This document shows, piece after piece, positions 26,721 to 38,556 of a stretch of DNA of 64,000 nt. The stretch is from positions 3,538,388-3,602,387 of the forward strand of contig NC_037674.1 of assembly GCF_003255815.1 (NCBI RefSeq), given 5' to 3'. The position numbers and the translations under genes were made by a program. Under the pieces are notes generated by a model. The model did not search any database. It was not told the origin of the DNA and was given only the letters and a program-made list of their open reading frames with translations. Each line of letters begins with the position of its first letter. Within the stretch, counting starts at the first letter, position 1. The DNA comes from Theropithecus gelada. Its lineage: Eukaryota > Chordata > Mammalia > Primates > Cercopithecidae.

Positions 26721-27908
26721 CTCAAGAGGACAGAATAAAATATTTCATATGAAACCCAGTTCTTGGTTCATGTCGCTCTGTGAAAACAGTACAAATATGC
26801 GAAGATGGTAAGTATGTATGTCCATTTGTCAAACATGCACAAGAAGGGAGGGTTTGTTATGTATATCAATATCAAATATACTAACATAATTCTACTAGGA
26901 GGTTTTTCATATTACTGAAAAGGGAGAACGAAAAAAAATTGGAAATAAAGGATAATGAAAGCTTTGGATGATTCACCAGATAATTAATGCCTCACACTGT
27001 TATTAACAGATCATTCACAAGACCGATTATCTACTTGACTACAGAAAAATTACAAAATAAGCCATAAAATGTAAATTTATTCAAACTTGGATGTTACCTT
27101 TGAAGTACATCCTTTTGTTCTGCCCCAGGCAACGGAACAGGTAAGAGTGACAAGATCAGTATTTCTTTGGGATTGCAGTGAGAATTCCACGCAATTCCAA
27201 AATCACTTCCGTTCTGCAAGGCACAGGGGACATTACAGGAGTTTTGAAACAAAACCTTCCCAACTGAATGACTCCTGACAACAGTTTGTAATTAATTAGC
27301 CATAGTCACTTGACTATCTCCATAACTAAAAAATCTGCTTGTTGCTTGGAACAGGGTGAGTATAGAAAATCACTGTTTCCAAGATTTTGGTCTCAAAGGC
27401 CAAAGGCCCCCTGAGTATTACTAATATTAGAATCTCTCTTAAAATATACAAAGACTTAATGAAGGAATATACCTATTAGCCAACAATATCCTCCAAAAAT
27501 CCCTAGAATTAGAAACTTCATTATTTCACATTAAAATGTTTAATGAAGCATGTAATTTAATCTGTCATCTAATGTTTAGAAAATTGCTCCCTGAGTGACA
27601 GGAAAAAGAAAAACAAATGCTGTTCTAATACTTGAGACTGAGTTAGCAAGCAAATTCCAGCAGGTAGTAAGATAATCCCATGAATACAACCCACTCTTCG
27701 ATTTTCACGTATTTCTTTTGGTGAAAGAATAAATAATAAGCAAAGACTGACAATTTCTTTCTAATTGACTACGTAACATACCTATACATGCTGATCCTCA
27801 TTAAGAATGCTGTGGCATCTATGCAAATAGTGTGAATGACTCAAGCGCTGGCACAGCTAGTTCTACAATGCTCACTCCTCGGACACTGGTGCCACCGAGC
27901 CTGATTAC

Positions 27909-27936
27909 TAGGGGTTTGAATGCTGCCAGCCATGCA
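27909..27936 (-). other. SNHG14: SNHG14 group III short exon of unit T, 28 nt
   Basis: The acceptor is ACAATGATTTAAG and the donor CCCTA|GTAATC. Confidence 0.5.
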
Positions 27937-28086
27937 CTTAAATCATTGTCATGCAATCCCCAAAGATATACAGGCCTCTGTACAATTCATCTATCTGCTC
28001 TAACATACGCGGATGGGTTAGTCTTGGTAGCAGTTGCTGACCAAACTGAACGCCCTCCATGTGTTTGCCTGGTATGGTCCCTGTGC

Positions 28087-28172
28087 TGGACCTCAGCTCA
28101 CAGAAGTGTCTTGGTCACTCGTTTGGTTCAGATTTCCAAGGTTTCCATTTTTTTAAAGTCATCATTGATCAA
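28087..28172 (-). ncRNA. SNORD116: SNORD116-like snoRNA, group III copy T (shortened)
   Basis: An 86 nt copy. Box C ATGATGA and box D CTGA are intact. About 8 nt are missing between C' and D, D' reads CTGA in a changed context, and the first stem base is lost (TTGATC). Host exons on both sides are intact, so it is still placed to be processed. Confidence 0.85.
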
Positions 28173-28397
28173 GGCACATTTATAAAAGGGACCTTGAGTC
28201 TGAGATATGTGGCAGACACTGAACACACATCTTTCTGTCACCTGGGAACTTGCCAACTCACGTTATTCAATTACAGAGACCAGCATCACAGCCAGTGACC
28301 AGCCTCATGGCAGACCAGAACAGCCAGGGTCTCACTGTCATGGGAGTGTCATGACTCCTGAAGAACAATGTCTGTGCTTTCAGGACAAAATGCTTAC

Positions 28398-28470
28398 CAA
28401 GATTAGAATTCCCCCGGCCCTTGAGAATGGGAGGGCAAAATTATTTCCATTACTTTCCTTCAAGTCACAC
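28398..28470 (-). other. SNHG14: SNHG14 group III long exon of unit T, 73 nt
   Basis: The acceptor is TTTATTCCTTCTACTTGAG and the donor TAATCTTG|GTAAGC. Confidence 0.62.
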
Positions 28471-29750
28471 CTCAAGTAGAAGGAATAAAATCTTTTACAT
28501 GAAATCTAGTTCTTCGTCCACATTAACCTTTGAAAACAGAAAAAAAATAGAAAAATAAAAAGTGCAAATGTACATTTGCCAACCATGCAAATAGTGTACA
28601 TATACAACAGGTTTACTATGCACAAGTACATAAAATATACTAAATTATTTCGCTAGTAGGGTATTCTAATGTTATCTGAAAACAGAGGAAGTATAAAAAT
28701 ACTGGACAAAGGACACAGAAACCTCAGATGACTAACCAGATTATTAGGGCCTCACACCATGTGGATTAACGGACTGCTTGAAAAACCAATTCTAATCTTA
28801 ATTGCGAAAATAAAATAATAGAACTCATCCAGGACAAATGCACTTACAAAAAATTGCAGTATTACCTCTGAAGTGTATTGTTTTCATTGCTAGACAAGGA
28901 ATCTGGTACATGTGACAAAATTAGCAGGTTAGTGGAGCAGCAGTAGGAATTCCATGCAATTCCAGTATTACCTCCAATATGCGAAGCACAATGAGGAAGT
29001 AAAGAAGTTGACAAATGAAACCCTCATAATTAAAAGAGTTTCATTTGTTAACTTTCTTACTTTCGTAATTACTAATGACGGGTTATAGGAAATAAACCAT
29101 AGATCTTCACTTGCCCACATGGTCCGAGAATAAAGATTATGCTCACTCCCTGGACAAGGGTAGTACTAAAGTCAGTTTTCTACAACCAAAAGCCTCCGTT
29201 AGCATCACACAATAAAACTAGGACCTCCCTTTAAACATCTACGAAACTCAACAATAAAAAAAATGAATATCAGGCAATGAAATCCACATAAAACTCCATG
29301 AATTGAAAATTTAATCATTTTACAATTAGAAATGTTTACTATAGCATCTACTAGAATCCCTCAATCAAATGTCTAAAAAGCTTCTCTTTGAGTGACAGGC
29401 AAAATTTAAATTCCAATTTTTGTGATAAGGTCAATAAGGAAATTAAATGTTAGTAATTTAAAATAAGGAAATTAAAATGTTAAGACTTTCCACAAATAGA
29501 AAGTGCCATTCAATTTCCATATATTCTTTTATTTAATAGATAAAAGCTACTCTTCAATTTCCAAATATTTCCTTTACTTAATAGATAAATAATATATAAA
29601 CTCATAATACCTTTTGCACTGTCCACCTAATGAACCTGAGAGACTGACCTCACACACAAGATTATAGCACCTAAAAAAATGTGTAAAAGACTCTAGGGTA
29701 CGCAAAACTGTTTCCCATCGTCCTCTCTACTCTTGAGTAGTTCTGTTTAC

Positions 29751-29780
29751 TATGAGAGTATGGACACTGCCAGCCAAACA
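29751..29780 (-). other. SNHG14: SNHG14 group III short exon of unit S, 30 nt
   Basis: The acceptor is TGGCATTTCTTTCAG and the donor CTCATA|GTAAAC. Confidence 0.55.
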
Positions 29781-29982
29781 CTGAAAGAAATGCCATATAA
29801 TCCCCAAAGATATATGTACACAAACATATATAAATACATACAAACACATACAGACCTCTGTACAATTCATGTGCTGTAACCTATGTGAGTGGGTTTGTTT
29901 TCCAATACCACAGGCCATTTTGGTACCAGCTGCTGACCAAACTGAACTCTCTCCACGTGTTTGCCTGGCATGGTCCCTGTGC

Positions 29983-30072
29983 TGGACCTCAGTTCACAGA
30001 ACTGGCACAGAAGTGGTTTGGTCACTCGTTTTGCTCAGATTCCGAGATCCATTTTTAAGTCATCATGATCCA
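29983..30072 (-). ncRNA. SNORD116: SNORD116 snoRNA, group III copy S (altered)
   Basis: A 90 nt copy. Box C ATGATGA and box D CTGA remain and the ends TGGATC/GGTCCA still pair. One base between stem and box C is missing, three bases of the D' guide are deleted (TCTCGGAAT), and D' itself is changed (CTGA to CTGAGC context). It may still be expressed, with an altered guide. Confidence 0.88.
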
Positions 30073-30292
30073 GTCACATTTATAAAAGGGACTTTGAATC
30101 TGAGATACGTGGCAGACACTGAGCACACAGCTATCTGTCACCAATGACCCACACTATTCAATCATGGAGACCAGCATCACAGTCAATGACCAGCCCATGG
30201 CTGACTGGCATAGCCAGAGTCTCACCATCATTGGAGTGTCCTGATTCCCTAAGAAAAAATGTTGTTATTTTCAGGACAAAATGCTTTTTAAC

Positions 30293-30360
30293 ATGTGAGA
30301 AATTCCCATGGGGACTTGTGGGTGGGAGGCAGAATTATTTCCTATACTTTTCCTTCACGT
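30293..30360 (-). other. SNHG14: SNHG14 group III long exon of unit S, 68 nt (weak donor)
   Basis: The acceptor is TTTCTCCATGTGGAG. The donor is changed by a small insertion to CACAT|GTTAAA, a poor site. Confidence 0.45.
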
Positions 30361-31281
30361 CTCCACATGGAGAAAAAAATAAATTCATCCGTATGAAGCC
30401 CAGTTCTTGGTCCACTTCATTCTGTGGGAAGAGATTATATACATGGGAATGAGAAGTATACATGTTCATTTTTCAAATAAGACAGGAGGCTTTACTATGT
30501 AACTATATGTAAAGTATCAGAATTTTATTACACTTATAGGATGTTTCTGATGTTATTTAAAGTTGAAGAAAATGTAAAATGTTAAAAGAAACTGAAGGCT
30601 CAGATATCTCATAAGAATACTGAATGCCTAATACTATTTGTATTAAGTGACTCCTTGTACATCTAATGAAATTCTCAATTACTTAAAAAAACACAAACCA
30701 CAAAAATAAATTTACTAAAAGTTGGATGTTACCTCAGGAGAATATTGTTTTGTTGCCTCCCAGATGAGTTAGCTGGTACAAATGACAAAATCAGTGCATC
30801 ACTGGTTAAAGTCCACGGAATTCTGTGACAACCAATCTACAAAGTACAGGGGCAGTTAGGAAAGTTGTGAAACAACATTTGCCAAATGAAATATTGTTAC
30901 AAGCAGTTATAAGAATTAACTTTAGACATTCATTAGACTGTATGTATGACAAGACTATACTCACTTCTTTGATCAGACTGATACAGATAGAATTTTTTCT
31001 ATTCTATTCTATTCTGTCTATTCTATACAGATAGAATATTTTCTATCCATGTCAGTGCTTTCTCAGCACAATGACTTCAAATTTATTTATTCTATAGCTA
31101 GCACATTTCTTTAAACACAGCGAACACAGTGTGCACTATTGTCAGAGAACCTATGTACATCCTGATATGCAGGAAATCATTTCTAGATTACTCATGATAC
31201 CGAATACAATGTAAATACTGTGTAAATAGCTGTTACACTGTGTTTTTTAGGGAATAATGACCAAAGAAAAACACTGCACTT

Positions 31282-31606
31282 GGCTGGGCACAGTGGCTCA
31301 TGCTTGTAATCCCAGCACTTTGGGAGACCGAGGCAGGCAGATCACTTGAAGTCAGGAGTTTGACACCAGCCCGGCCAACAAAATGAAACCCCATCTCTAC
31401 TAAAAACACAAAAATTAGCCGTGCATGGTGGTGGGCGCCGGTAATCCCAGCTATTTGGGAGGCTGAGGTAGAAGAATCGCTTGAACCCAGGGGGCAGGGG
31501 TTGTAGTGAGCTGGAGATCATGCCACTACACTCCAGCCTGGGCGATAGAGTAAAACTCTGTCTCAAAAAAAAAAAAAAAAAGAAAAAGAAAGAAAGAAAG
31601 AAAAAG
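31282..31606 (+). mobile_element. Alu (AluS-like), full length
   Basis: A complete dimer with an A tail that has become A/G-rich. The flanking sequences AAAAACACTGCA and AAAAAGACTGTA look like a mutated target duplication. Confidence 0.94.
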
Positions 31607-31865
31607 ACTGTACATCTTCAGTACAGATAAAACCATACAATTTTTTGTCAAATATTTTCAATCCATGGTTAGTTGAATCTGAAGATGCAGGCCCCATGGA
31701 GAAGGATAGCAAACTATATATGAAATTGTTTGCTAAATTAATAGAAAAAGAAAGAGAAAAACAAAACAACTGGTTCAATCTTAGCAGCTGGGTTGGCAAC
31801 TGATTAAAATACACTTGGAAGATACCACATGAAATTGCTTCACTTTAAGAAAATGAGAAGTAAAA

Positions 31866-32661
31866 CAAAAGACATTTATGCAGCCAACAAACATGAAAAA
31901 AGGCTCATCATCACTGGTCATTAAAGAAATGCAAATCAAAACCACAGTGAGACACCATCTCATGCCAGTTATAATGGTGACCATTAAAAAAGTCACGAAA
32001 CAACAAATGCTGGAGAGGATGTGGAGAAATAGGAACACTTTTACAGTGTTGTTGGTAGTGTAAATTAGTTCAACCATTGTGGAAGACAGTGTGGTGATTC
32101 CTCTAGGATCTAGAAGTGGAAATACCATTTGATTCAGCAATCCCATTACTAAGTATATACCTAAAGGATTATAAATCATGCTACTATAAAGACACATGCA
32201 CACATATGTTTATTGCGGCACTATTAACAATAGCAAAGACTTGGAACCAACCCAAATGTCCATCAATGATAGACTAGATAAAGAAAATGGGACACATATA
32301 CACCATGGAATACTATGCAGCCATAAAAAAGGATGAGTTCGTGTCCTTTGCAGGGACATGGATGAAGCTGAAACCATCATTACAGCAAACATGAGAACAG
32401 AAAACCAAACACCACATGTTCTCACTCATAAGTGGGAGTTGAACAATGAGAACACATGGACACAGGGAGGGGAACATCACACACCAGGGCCTGTGAGCGG
32501 GTCAGGGGCTACGGGAGGGACAGCACTAGGAGAAATACCTAATGTAGATGATAGGTTGATGGGTGTAGCAAACCACCATGGCACATGTATACCAATGTAA
32601 CAAAACTGCACGTTCTGCACATGTACCCCAAATAATAAATAAATAAATAAATAAATAAATA
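31866..32661 (+). mobile_element. L1PA-like LINE-1, 5'-truncated, 3' end
   Basis: About 0.8 kb of the ORF2 3' end and 3' UTR of a primate L1, ending in the usual 'tgtaccccaaat' motif and an AATA-rich tail. A 10 bp target-site duplication AGAAGTAAAA flanks it at 31856-31865 and 32662-32671. Frames are broken by substitutions and truncation. Confidence 0.93.
32634..32661. repeat. (AATA)n tail of the L1
   Basis: Tandem AATA units forming the 3' tail of the L1 insertion. Confidence 0.9.
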
Positions 32662-33013
32662 AGAAGTAAAAACTCATAATATCCTTGGATTCTGACCATC
32701 TCATCACCCTCAAAAGGTCAATCAGTAGTTCAGGCAAATGTGGGAACAGACCAAGTATAGGCAGGAACATTTCTCTTGGGTCTCACTGTTCTGCTTCCCA
32801 GGCTCTGTTTCTATGGTATAGAGATGCCGCCAACCAAACTCTCAGAGTTTCCATTTTACCCTACAATTGAATTTTTATACACAAATGTAAAATTCATTTC
32901 CTCCAATAAATGCACTCAAGTGGTTTTCAAATACCCCAGTCCCTGTGGTTACTTCTAACTGACCAACTAGTTGCAATTCCAGGCAACATGTTTGACTGGA
33001 GTGGTCTCTGTGC

Positions 33014-33107
33014 TGGACCTCAGCTCACAGAAGTGGTACAGAAGTGTTTTGGTCACTCATTTTGTTCAGATTTAAATTAGATCAATCTTTAAGTCATCAT
33101 CGATCCA
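33014..33107 (-). ncRNA. SNORD116: SNORD116 snoRNA, group III copy R
   Basis: A 94 nt copy with boxes C, D', C', D and the stem intact. The D' guide is degraded (GATCTAATTTAAAT), so the element found in P and Q is lost here. The upstream host exon appears broken, so release would depend on a longer intron. Confidence 0.92.
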
Positions 33108-33331
33108 GGCACATTTTAAAAAGGAACTTTGAGTCTGAGATATGTGACAGATACTGATCACACAGCTTTCTGTCACCCTGGGACATGCTGACCCACACTA
33201 TTTAATCATGGAGACCAGCATCACTGTCAATGGTCAGCCCCCTGGAGGACTAGCATAGCCAGGGTCCCATGGTCATTGGAGTGTCATGATCTCTTAACAG
33301 GATGTCAGTATTTTAAGGACAAAATGTTTAC

Positions 33332-33395
33332 CATGGGAAAATTCCTACTGGTCCCTAAGGACAGGAAGCAGAATTATTCCCATTACTTTCCATCA
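33332..33395 (-). other. SNHG14 group III long-exon homologue of unit R, acceptor lost
   Basis: The donor survives as CCATG|GTAAAC. At the aligned acceptor the sequence is TTTCCTTGTG, with AG changed to TG. The exon is probably skipped; the upper boundary is approximate. Confidence 0.5.
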
Positions 33396-33474
33396 TATTA
33401 CGACACAAGGAAACAATAAACTTGGCCATATAAAATGTAAAATGCAGTTTTGGTCTGCATCATCTTGTGAGAAG

Positions 33475-33478
33475 AGAT

Positions 33479-33525
<47 letters not shown>

Positions 33526-33538
33526 GCACACACACACA
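33475..33538. repeat. (TA)n(CA)n microsatellite
   Basis: A TA tract followed by a CA tract with one CG interruption, in a unit R intron. Confidence 0.95.
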
Positions 33539-34447
33539 TCCATTTTTTAAAATTTGTATAGACGAAAGGTTTCATTATTAATCAGCATAGAAAACATACT
33601 AATTTGTAACTCTTGGAAATGTTTTAAATGTTATCCAAAGTACAGAGAAGAAAAAAATCTTAAGGAAAACTGACGCTTCAGATAGCGCATCAGATGAATA
33701 ATTCCTAACACTGTATTAACCTATTGTTCACAAAACCAAATCACTGACAGTTTTAAAAATAATAAAAATAAATTTACTAAAAATTGGATACTACCTCAGG
33801 AGTGTGTTGTTCTGTTTCCTCCCAAATTAGTTAACTGGTACAAATGACAAAATTAGCCCTTCACTGGTTCAGTGGTAAAATTCCATGGAATTGTATCTCA
33901 CCCAATCTACAAAGTGTAGAGGAAATTAGGGAAGTTATGAAACAAAATTTGCCAAATGGAATATTTAGTTACAGGGGAATATAAGAATTCACACTAGACA
34001 CTCACTGGACTATCCAATGAATGACAAAATTATTCTTACATCCTTGATCACTATAAAATATAAACTTTTTTTTTCTAAATCTGAGACATTAGTCTCAAAG
34101 TTCCCCTGGCATCCCCAATCAAAAGCATTTATTACAATTAGGATATCTCTTCAAACACAATGGAAACCTTTGAGGATATATGAATATAGCCAATGAAATC
34201 TATGTAAAAAAGAATTTGAAATATAATCTAAGTTTATTTGAGGCAGCATATAGTTGAATCCAGTACTCAAATAAAAACAATGGTTTGCTTTTTCATAAGA
34301 AAAACCAAAATTGAAAAAACAAGTCATACAATCCTAGGGGCTGAATTGGCAAGAACATTAAAATACACTAGAATAGTCTACTTAGAGTACCATTTTTTTA
34401 AAAAAATTTCCATGTAATTGTTTCACTTAATTGAAAATAAAAAGTAA

Positions 34448-34738
34448 GGTCGGGCATGGTAGTTCACGCCTGTAATCCCAACACTTTGGGAGGCTGTGGT
34501 GGGTGGATCACCCGAGGTCGGGAGTTCGAGACCAGCCTGGCCAATATGGTGAAACTCCATCTCTACTACAAATACAAAAATTAGGCAGGAGTGGTGGCGG
34601 GCACCTGTAATCCCAGCTACTCGGGAAGCTGAGGCAGGAGAATCTCATGAACCCAGGAGGTGGAGGTTGCAGTGAGCCGAGACTGTGCCACTGTACTCCA
34701 GCCTGGGCAACGGAATGAGACTCCATCTCAAAAAAAAG
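34448..34738 (+). mobile_element. Alu (AluS-like), full length
   Basis: A complete dimer with a short A tail. The repeated target site is about AAAAGTAA. The insertion point corresponds to the site where an L1 entered the neighbouring unit at 31866. Confidence 0.95.
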
Positions 34739-35088
34739 TAAAATCTCATTATCTTTGGATTTGGATGTTGACCCTCTCATTACCCTCAAGAGACTGATCA
34801 TCAACCAGAAAATTCTGCAAGCTCAGACAAATGTGTGAATGGCTCAAGGGTAGGTGCAATAACGTCCCTTGAGTCTCACTATGTCCTGGTTCCCCAGGGT
34901 CTACCAACTGTTTCCATAAATGCTGCCAAGCAAGTACAAAGAGACTTGCTATGTCAAACCACAGTTGGATATTTACAGACCTGAGAACAATTCATTTGCT
35001 CTAATATATATGGGTAGGTTAGTTTTCCAATACCCTAGTCCCTGTAAACTCACTCCCTCCTCATGTTTGCCTGGCATGGTCCCAGTGC

Positions 35089-35185
35089 TGGACCTCAGCT
35101 CACAGAAGTGGCACAGAAATGATTTGGTCACTCATTTTGTTCAGATTCCGATGAGATCCATTTTTTTATAGTCATCATCGATCCA
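35089..35185 (-). ncRNA. SNORD116: SNORD116 snoRNA, group III copy Q
   Basis: A 97 nt copy with all boxes, the stem and the TCTCATCGGAAT element before D' intact. A few extra A residues lie after box C. The short exon expected downstream (near 34900) has lost its acceptor AG. Confidence 0.96.
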
Positions 35186-35402
35186 GGCACATTTATAAAA
35201 GGGACCTTGAGTCTGAGATATGTGGCAGACACTAAGCACATTGGTCACTGGGACACACCAACCCACACTATTCAATCATGGAGACCAAGATCACAGTCAA
35301 TGACCAGCCCATGGTGGACTAGCATAGCCAGAGTCTCATGGTTACCAGAGTGTTACGATTCCCTAAGAGGAAATGTTGGTATTCTCAGGACAAAAGGCTT
35401 AC

Positions 35403-35472
35403 CAATATTAGAGTTCCCACTGGCCCTTGAGGATGGCATTAGTCCCAATACTTTCTTTCCTTCTTGTCTTGC
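35403..35472 (-). other. SNHG14: SNHG14 group III long exon of unit Q, 70 nt
   Basis: The acceptor is TTTATTCTTCCTTTGAG and the donor TAATATTG|GTAAGC. Confidence 0.62.
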
Positions 35473-36691
35473 CTCAAAGGAAGAATAAATTCATCCATAT
35501 GAAACCCAGTTCTTGGTCTATGCTGTCCTGTTGGAAGAGAGTATGTATATGAATCTTGGACAATTTTTAGCCGTGCATAAGACAGGATGTTTCACTATTA
35601 ACATATATGGAATACACACTAACTTATAACTCCTGTTGGACATTTCATGTTATTTGAAATAGAGAAAAGAACAAAATCTTTAAAAAAAAGAGACTGATGC
35701 CTCAGCTCATCAGAATATTAATGTCTGAAACTGTTAGTATTAACCAATTCTTTGTGAACCTAAATTCTTGAGTACTTAAAAGAATAAAAATAACTCACAA
35801 AAATAAATTCACTAAAAATTGAATGTTACCTTAGAAGTGGTATTGATGTGCTTCTTCACAGCTACATCAGCTGGTACAAATGTCAAAATTAGCACTTCAC
35901 TGGTTTGGCAATGAAATTCCATGGAATTCTATCTCACCCAATCTACAGAGTACAGGAGAAATTAGGAAAGTTGTGAAACAAGATTTGCTTAATGAACTAT
36001 TGTGTTATAAGCAGTTATAAGAATTCACATTAGACACTCATTGGACCATCTGTATAACAAGAACAATTATGCTCATGTCTTTGATCGAAATTGTATGGAA
36101 ATAATGTTTTCTAAAACATTTATCCCAAAGTACCTCCAGCACATACCCTTCAAAATCATTTATTACAACTTTTAAATAATACAGTGGTCACACATGGAGG
36201 ACATATGAAAGTAGAGAATGAAATCCATGTGAAAATCCAAGAATTTGAAATACCACTTCTAAATATGTTTGCTGCAACATGTAGTGGAAACCAGCACTGA
36301 ACCATGTGTTAAATAGCTTGCTTGGTTGATGGGAAAACAAAAAAGAAACAGCTGTTTCAGTCCTTGTGACTAGGTTGGCAATCAAATGAAAATGTACGAT
36401 AAGATTTCATATATTTATCTTATATGATACAAATATCTTATATTTCATATAAGTTTCATATACTTCATATAATTTATTCTTTAATTTCCATGCGATTATT
36501 TCACTTAAAAGGAAATGAGAAGTAAAAACTCATGATGTCTTTGAATGCTGAAAACTCTTTACCATCAAGCAACAAATCATCAACCAGAATATTCTGAGCG
36601 CTCACACAAACATCCAAATGGCTTGTGGGTTTGCACAATAATTTCCTGTAAATCCTGTAACTCCTGTGCTGGCTCCCCAGTGTCTGGTTAC

Positions 36692-36720
36692 TGCAGTGCA
36701 TAGATGCTACCAGCCAAGCA
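36692..36720 (-). other. SNHG14: SNHG14 group III short exon of unit P, 29 nt
   Basis: The acceptor is GGAGACTCTTCTAG and the donor CTGCA|GTAACC. Paralogous exons at 29751 and 27909 have 30 and 28 nt. Confidence 0.55.
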
Positions 36721-36888
36721 CTAGAAGAGTCTCCATCTCACCCCCAACCACATATTGGTAGGTAACTGTCCAATAATTTCCTCTACTGTATATGAGCCGG
36801 TTAGTTTTCTAGTTCCACAGGCCGTTTTGATACCAGTGCTGACCAAACTGAAGGCCCTCCTCGTGTTTGTCTGGCACGGTCCCTGTGC

Positions 36889-36982
36889 TGGACCTCAGCT
36901 CACAGAAGTGGCACGGAAGTGATTTGGTCACTCATTTTGTTCAGATTCCGATGAGATCCATTTTTAAGTCATCATCGATCCA
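36889..36982 (-). ncRNA. SNORD116: SNORD116 snoRNA, group III copy P
   Basis: A 94 nt copy of the 3' group (like human SNORD116-25 and following). Box C ATGATGA, D' CTGA, C' AATGAGTGA, box D CTGA and the TGGATC/GGTCCA stem are intact. Guides differ from groups I and II: TCTCATCGGAAT before D' and CACTTCTGTGAG before D. It is the best-preserved group III unit in the window. Confidence 0.97.
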
Positions 36983-37181
36983 GGCACACTTATAAAAGGG
37001 ACCTTGAGCCCGAGACATGTGGCAGACACTGAGCACACAGCTGCCACCTTTGGAGGCATGGAGACCAGCATCACAGTCAATGACCAGCCCAGGCTGATGA
37101 GCACAGCCAGGGTCACATGGTCACTGCAGTGTCATGATCCCCTAAGAGGAAATGCTGGTATTCTCCGGACAAAATGCTTAC

Positions 37182-37240
37182 CAATATCACATTTTGAGGT
37201 TTTGATGTCAGATTTTTCCATGATACACTCCATTCTGTCA
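37182..37240 (-). other. SNHG14: SNHG14 group III long exon of unit P, about 59 nt
   Basis: The donor GATATTG|GTAAGC is strong. The acceptor TTTTAACCTCCAAAAG is plausible but not identical in position to its paralogues. Confidence 0.6.
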
Positions 37241-37719
37241 CTTTTGGAGGTTAAAAAAAATAACTTTCATATGGAAATCTGTGCTGGTTCCACAATGAAC
37301 TACAAGGATAGAGAAAAAGTGAGCAAAGATGTGTAACACAGACATTTACCGTTCAAATGGCCTGGGGATCCCCACGCTGTAGCCCTTCTCACATGCATAG
37401 CTTCCGTGTTCCCTACACTGGAGAATCCCCTCCCACACTTCATGAAGCTACTGGCTGGTTGACCCAGGTTATCCCGTATGACTGAGTTGCCTGACCTAGG
37501 ATGCTGTCTTCATTCCTGTGGTCCAGAGTCTCCTCCCCCTACATAGAGATACCCGGCATCTAGAAGTACAGAAAACCCTTTGCTATCTCAGGAAGTACCA
37601 GTAGGCACGAGTTGGAGGACCGGCAACATCAGATAAACTAAGTCATCAAAACAGCGCCCCCTCAGCTCTGATAGCAAGGTTGCCTATGAAAACATGGCCT
37701 ACAAATGTAGGACAGGACA

Positions 37720-38250
37720 TTCAAATTAAACCTAAACAGGGCACACGCCTGCTAAAACAAAACATTTGAATAGATTCAGATTCCCCTAACTTAAAAAGGA
37801 AAAAAAAAATGCAGGATAAACTAAAACTTTACCCATCTAACAAGAACTGGAAAAATCACAATTAGAAGGAAAATCATACGCAGGATGAGAAAAGACAGTT
37901 AACTAATCCAACCTCAAGATTAACTAAATGTTGTGCTTATCTGAAGAAGTTAAAAACAGTCACGGTAAAAATGCTTTGGCAAATAATTATAAAGCTTATT
38001 GAAAAAAGTAAAAAAGTAGAAATCTCAGAGAGGTAGTAGTAGTTTGTTTGTTTTTTTTTTAAAAAAAAGAACCAAGTGAAAAAACAGAACTGAAAATTTC
38101 AAAAATAACAGTAGTGATTAAGTGAATTTAGAATAGAACAATCAAATTTAGCTAATTTAGACAAGAAAGAAAATACTCTGGGAAAAAAAAAAGAACACAG
38201 CTTCATAGATCTGTGTGTGACACGGAGACATGAGGTTGAAAATAATTATA
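37720..38250 (+). mobile_element. Old L1 5' region / ORF1 fragment
   Basis: The sequence resembles the L1 segment around 'aactaatccaacctcaagattaactaaatg' and 'aaaaatgctttggcaa', degraded by indels, with no open frame. Confidence 0.5.
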
Positions 38251-38256
38251 ATATTC

Positions 38257-38556
38257 TTCTTTTTTTGTTTTTTAGACAGAGTCTCTGTTGCCCAGGTTGG
38301 AGTGCAGTGACATGATCTTAACTTGCTGCAGCCTCCACATCCCAGGATCAGGTGATTCTCTTGCCTCAGTCTCCCAAGTAACTGGGACTATAGGCGCACA
38401 ACACCATGCATGGTTAATTTTTGTATTTTGTATTTTTAGTAGAGACGGGATTTTGCCCTGTTGGCCAGGATGGTCGTGATCTCCTGACCTCATGATCTGC
38501 CCACCTCGGCCTCCCAAAGTGCTGGGATTACAGGCGTGAGTCACTGCGCCCAGCCG
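38257..38556 (-). mobile_element. Alu (old AluS/J-like)
   Basis: A T-rich head followed by the reverse complement of a dimeric Alu with many substitutions, ending in CAGCC. Confidence 0.92.
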
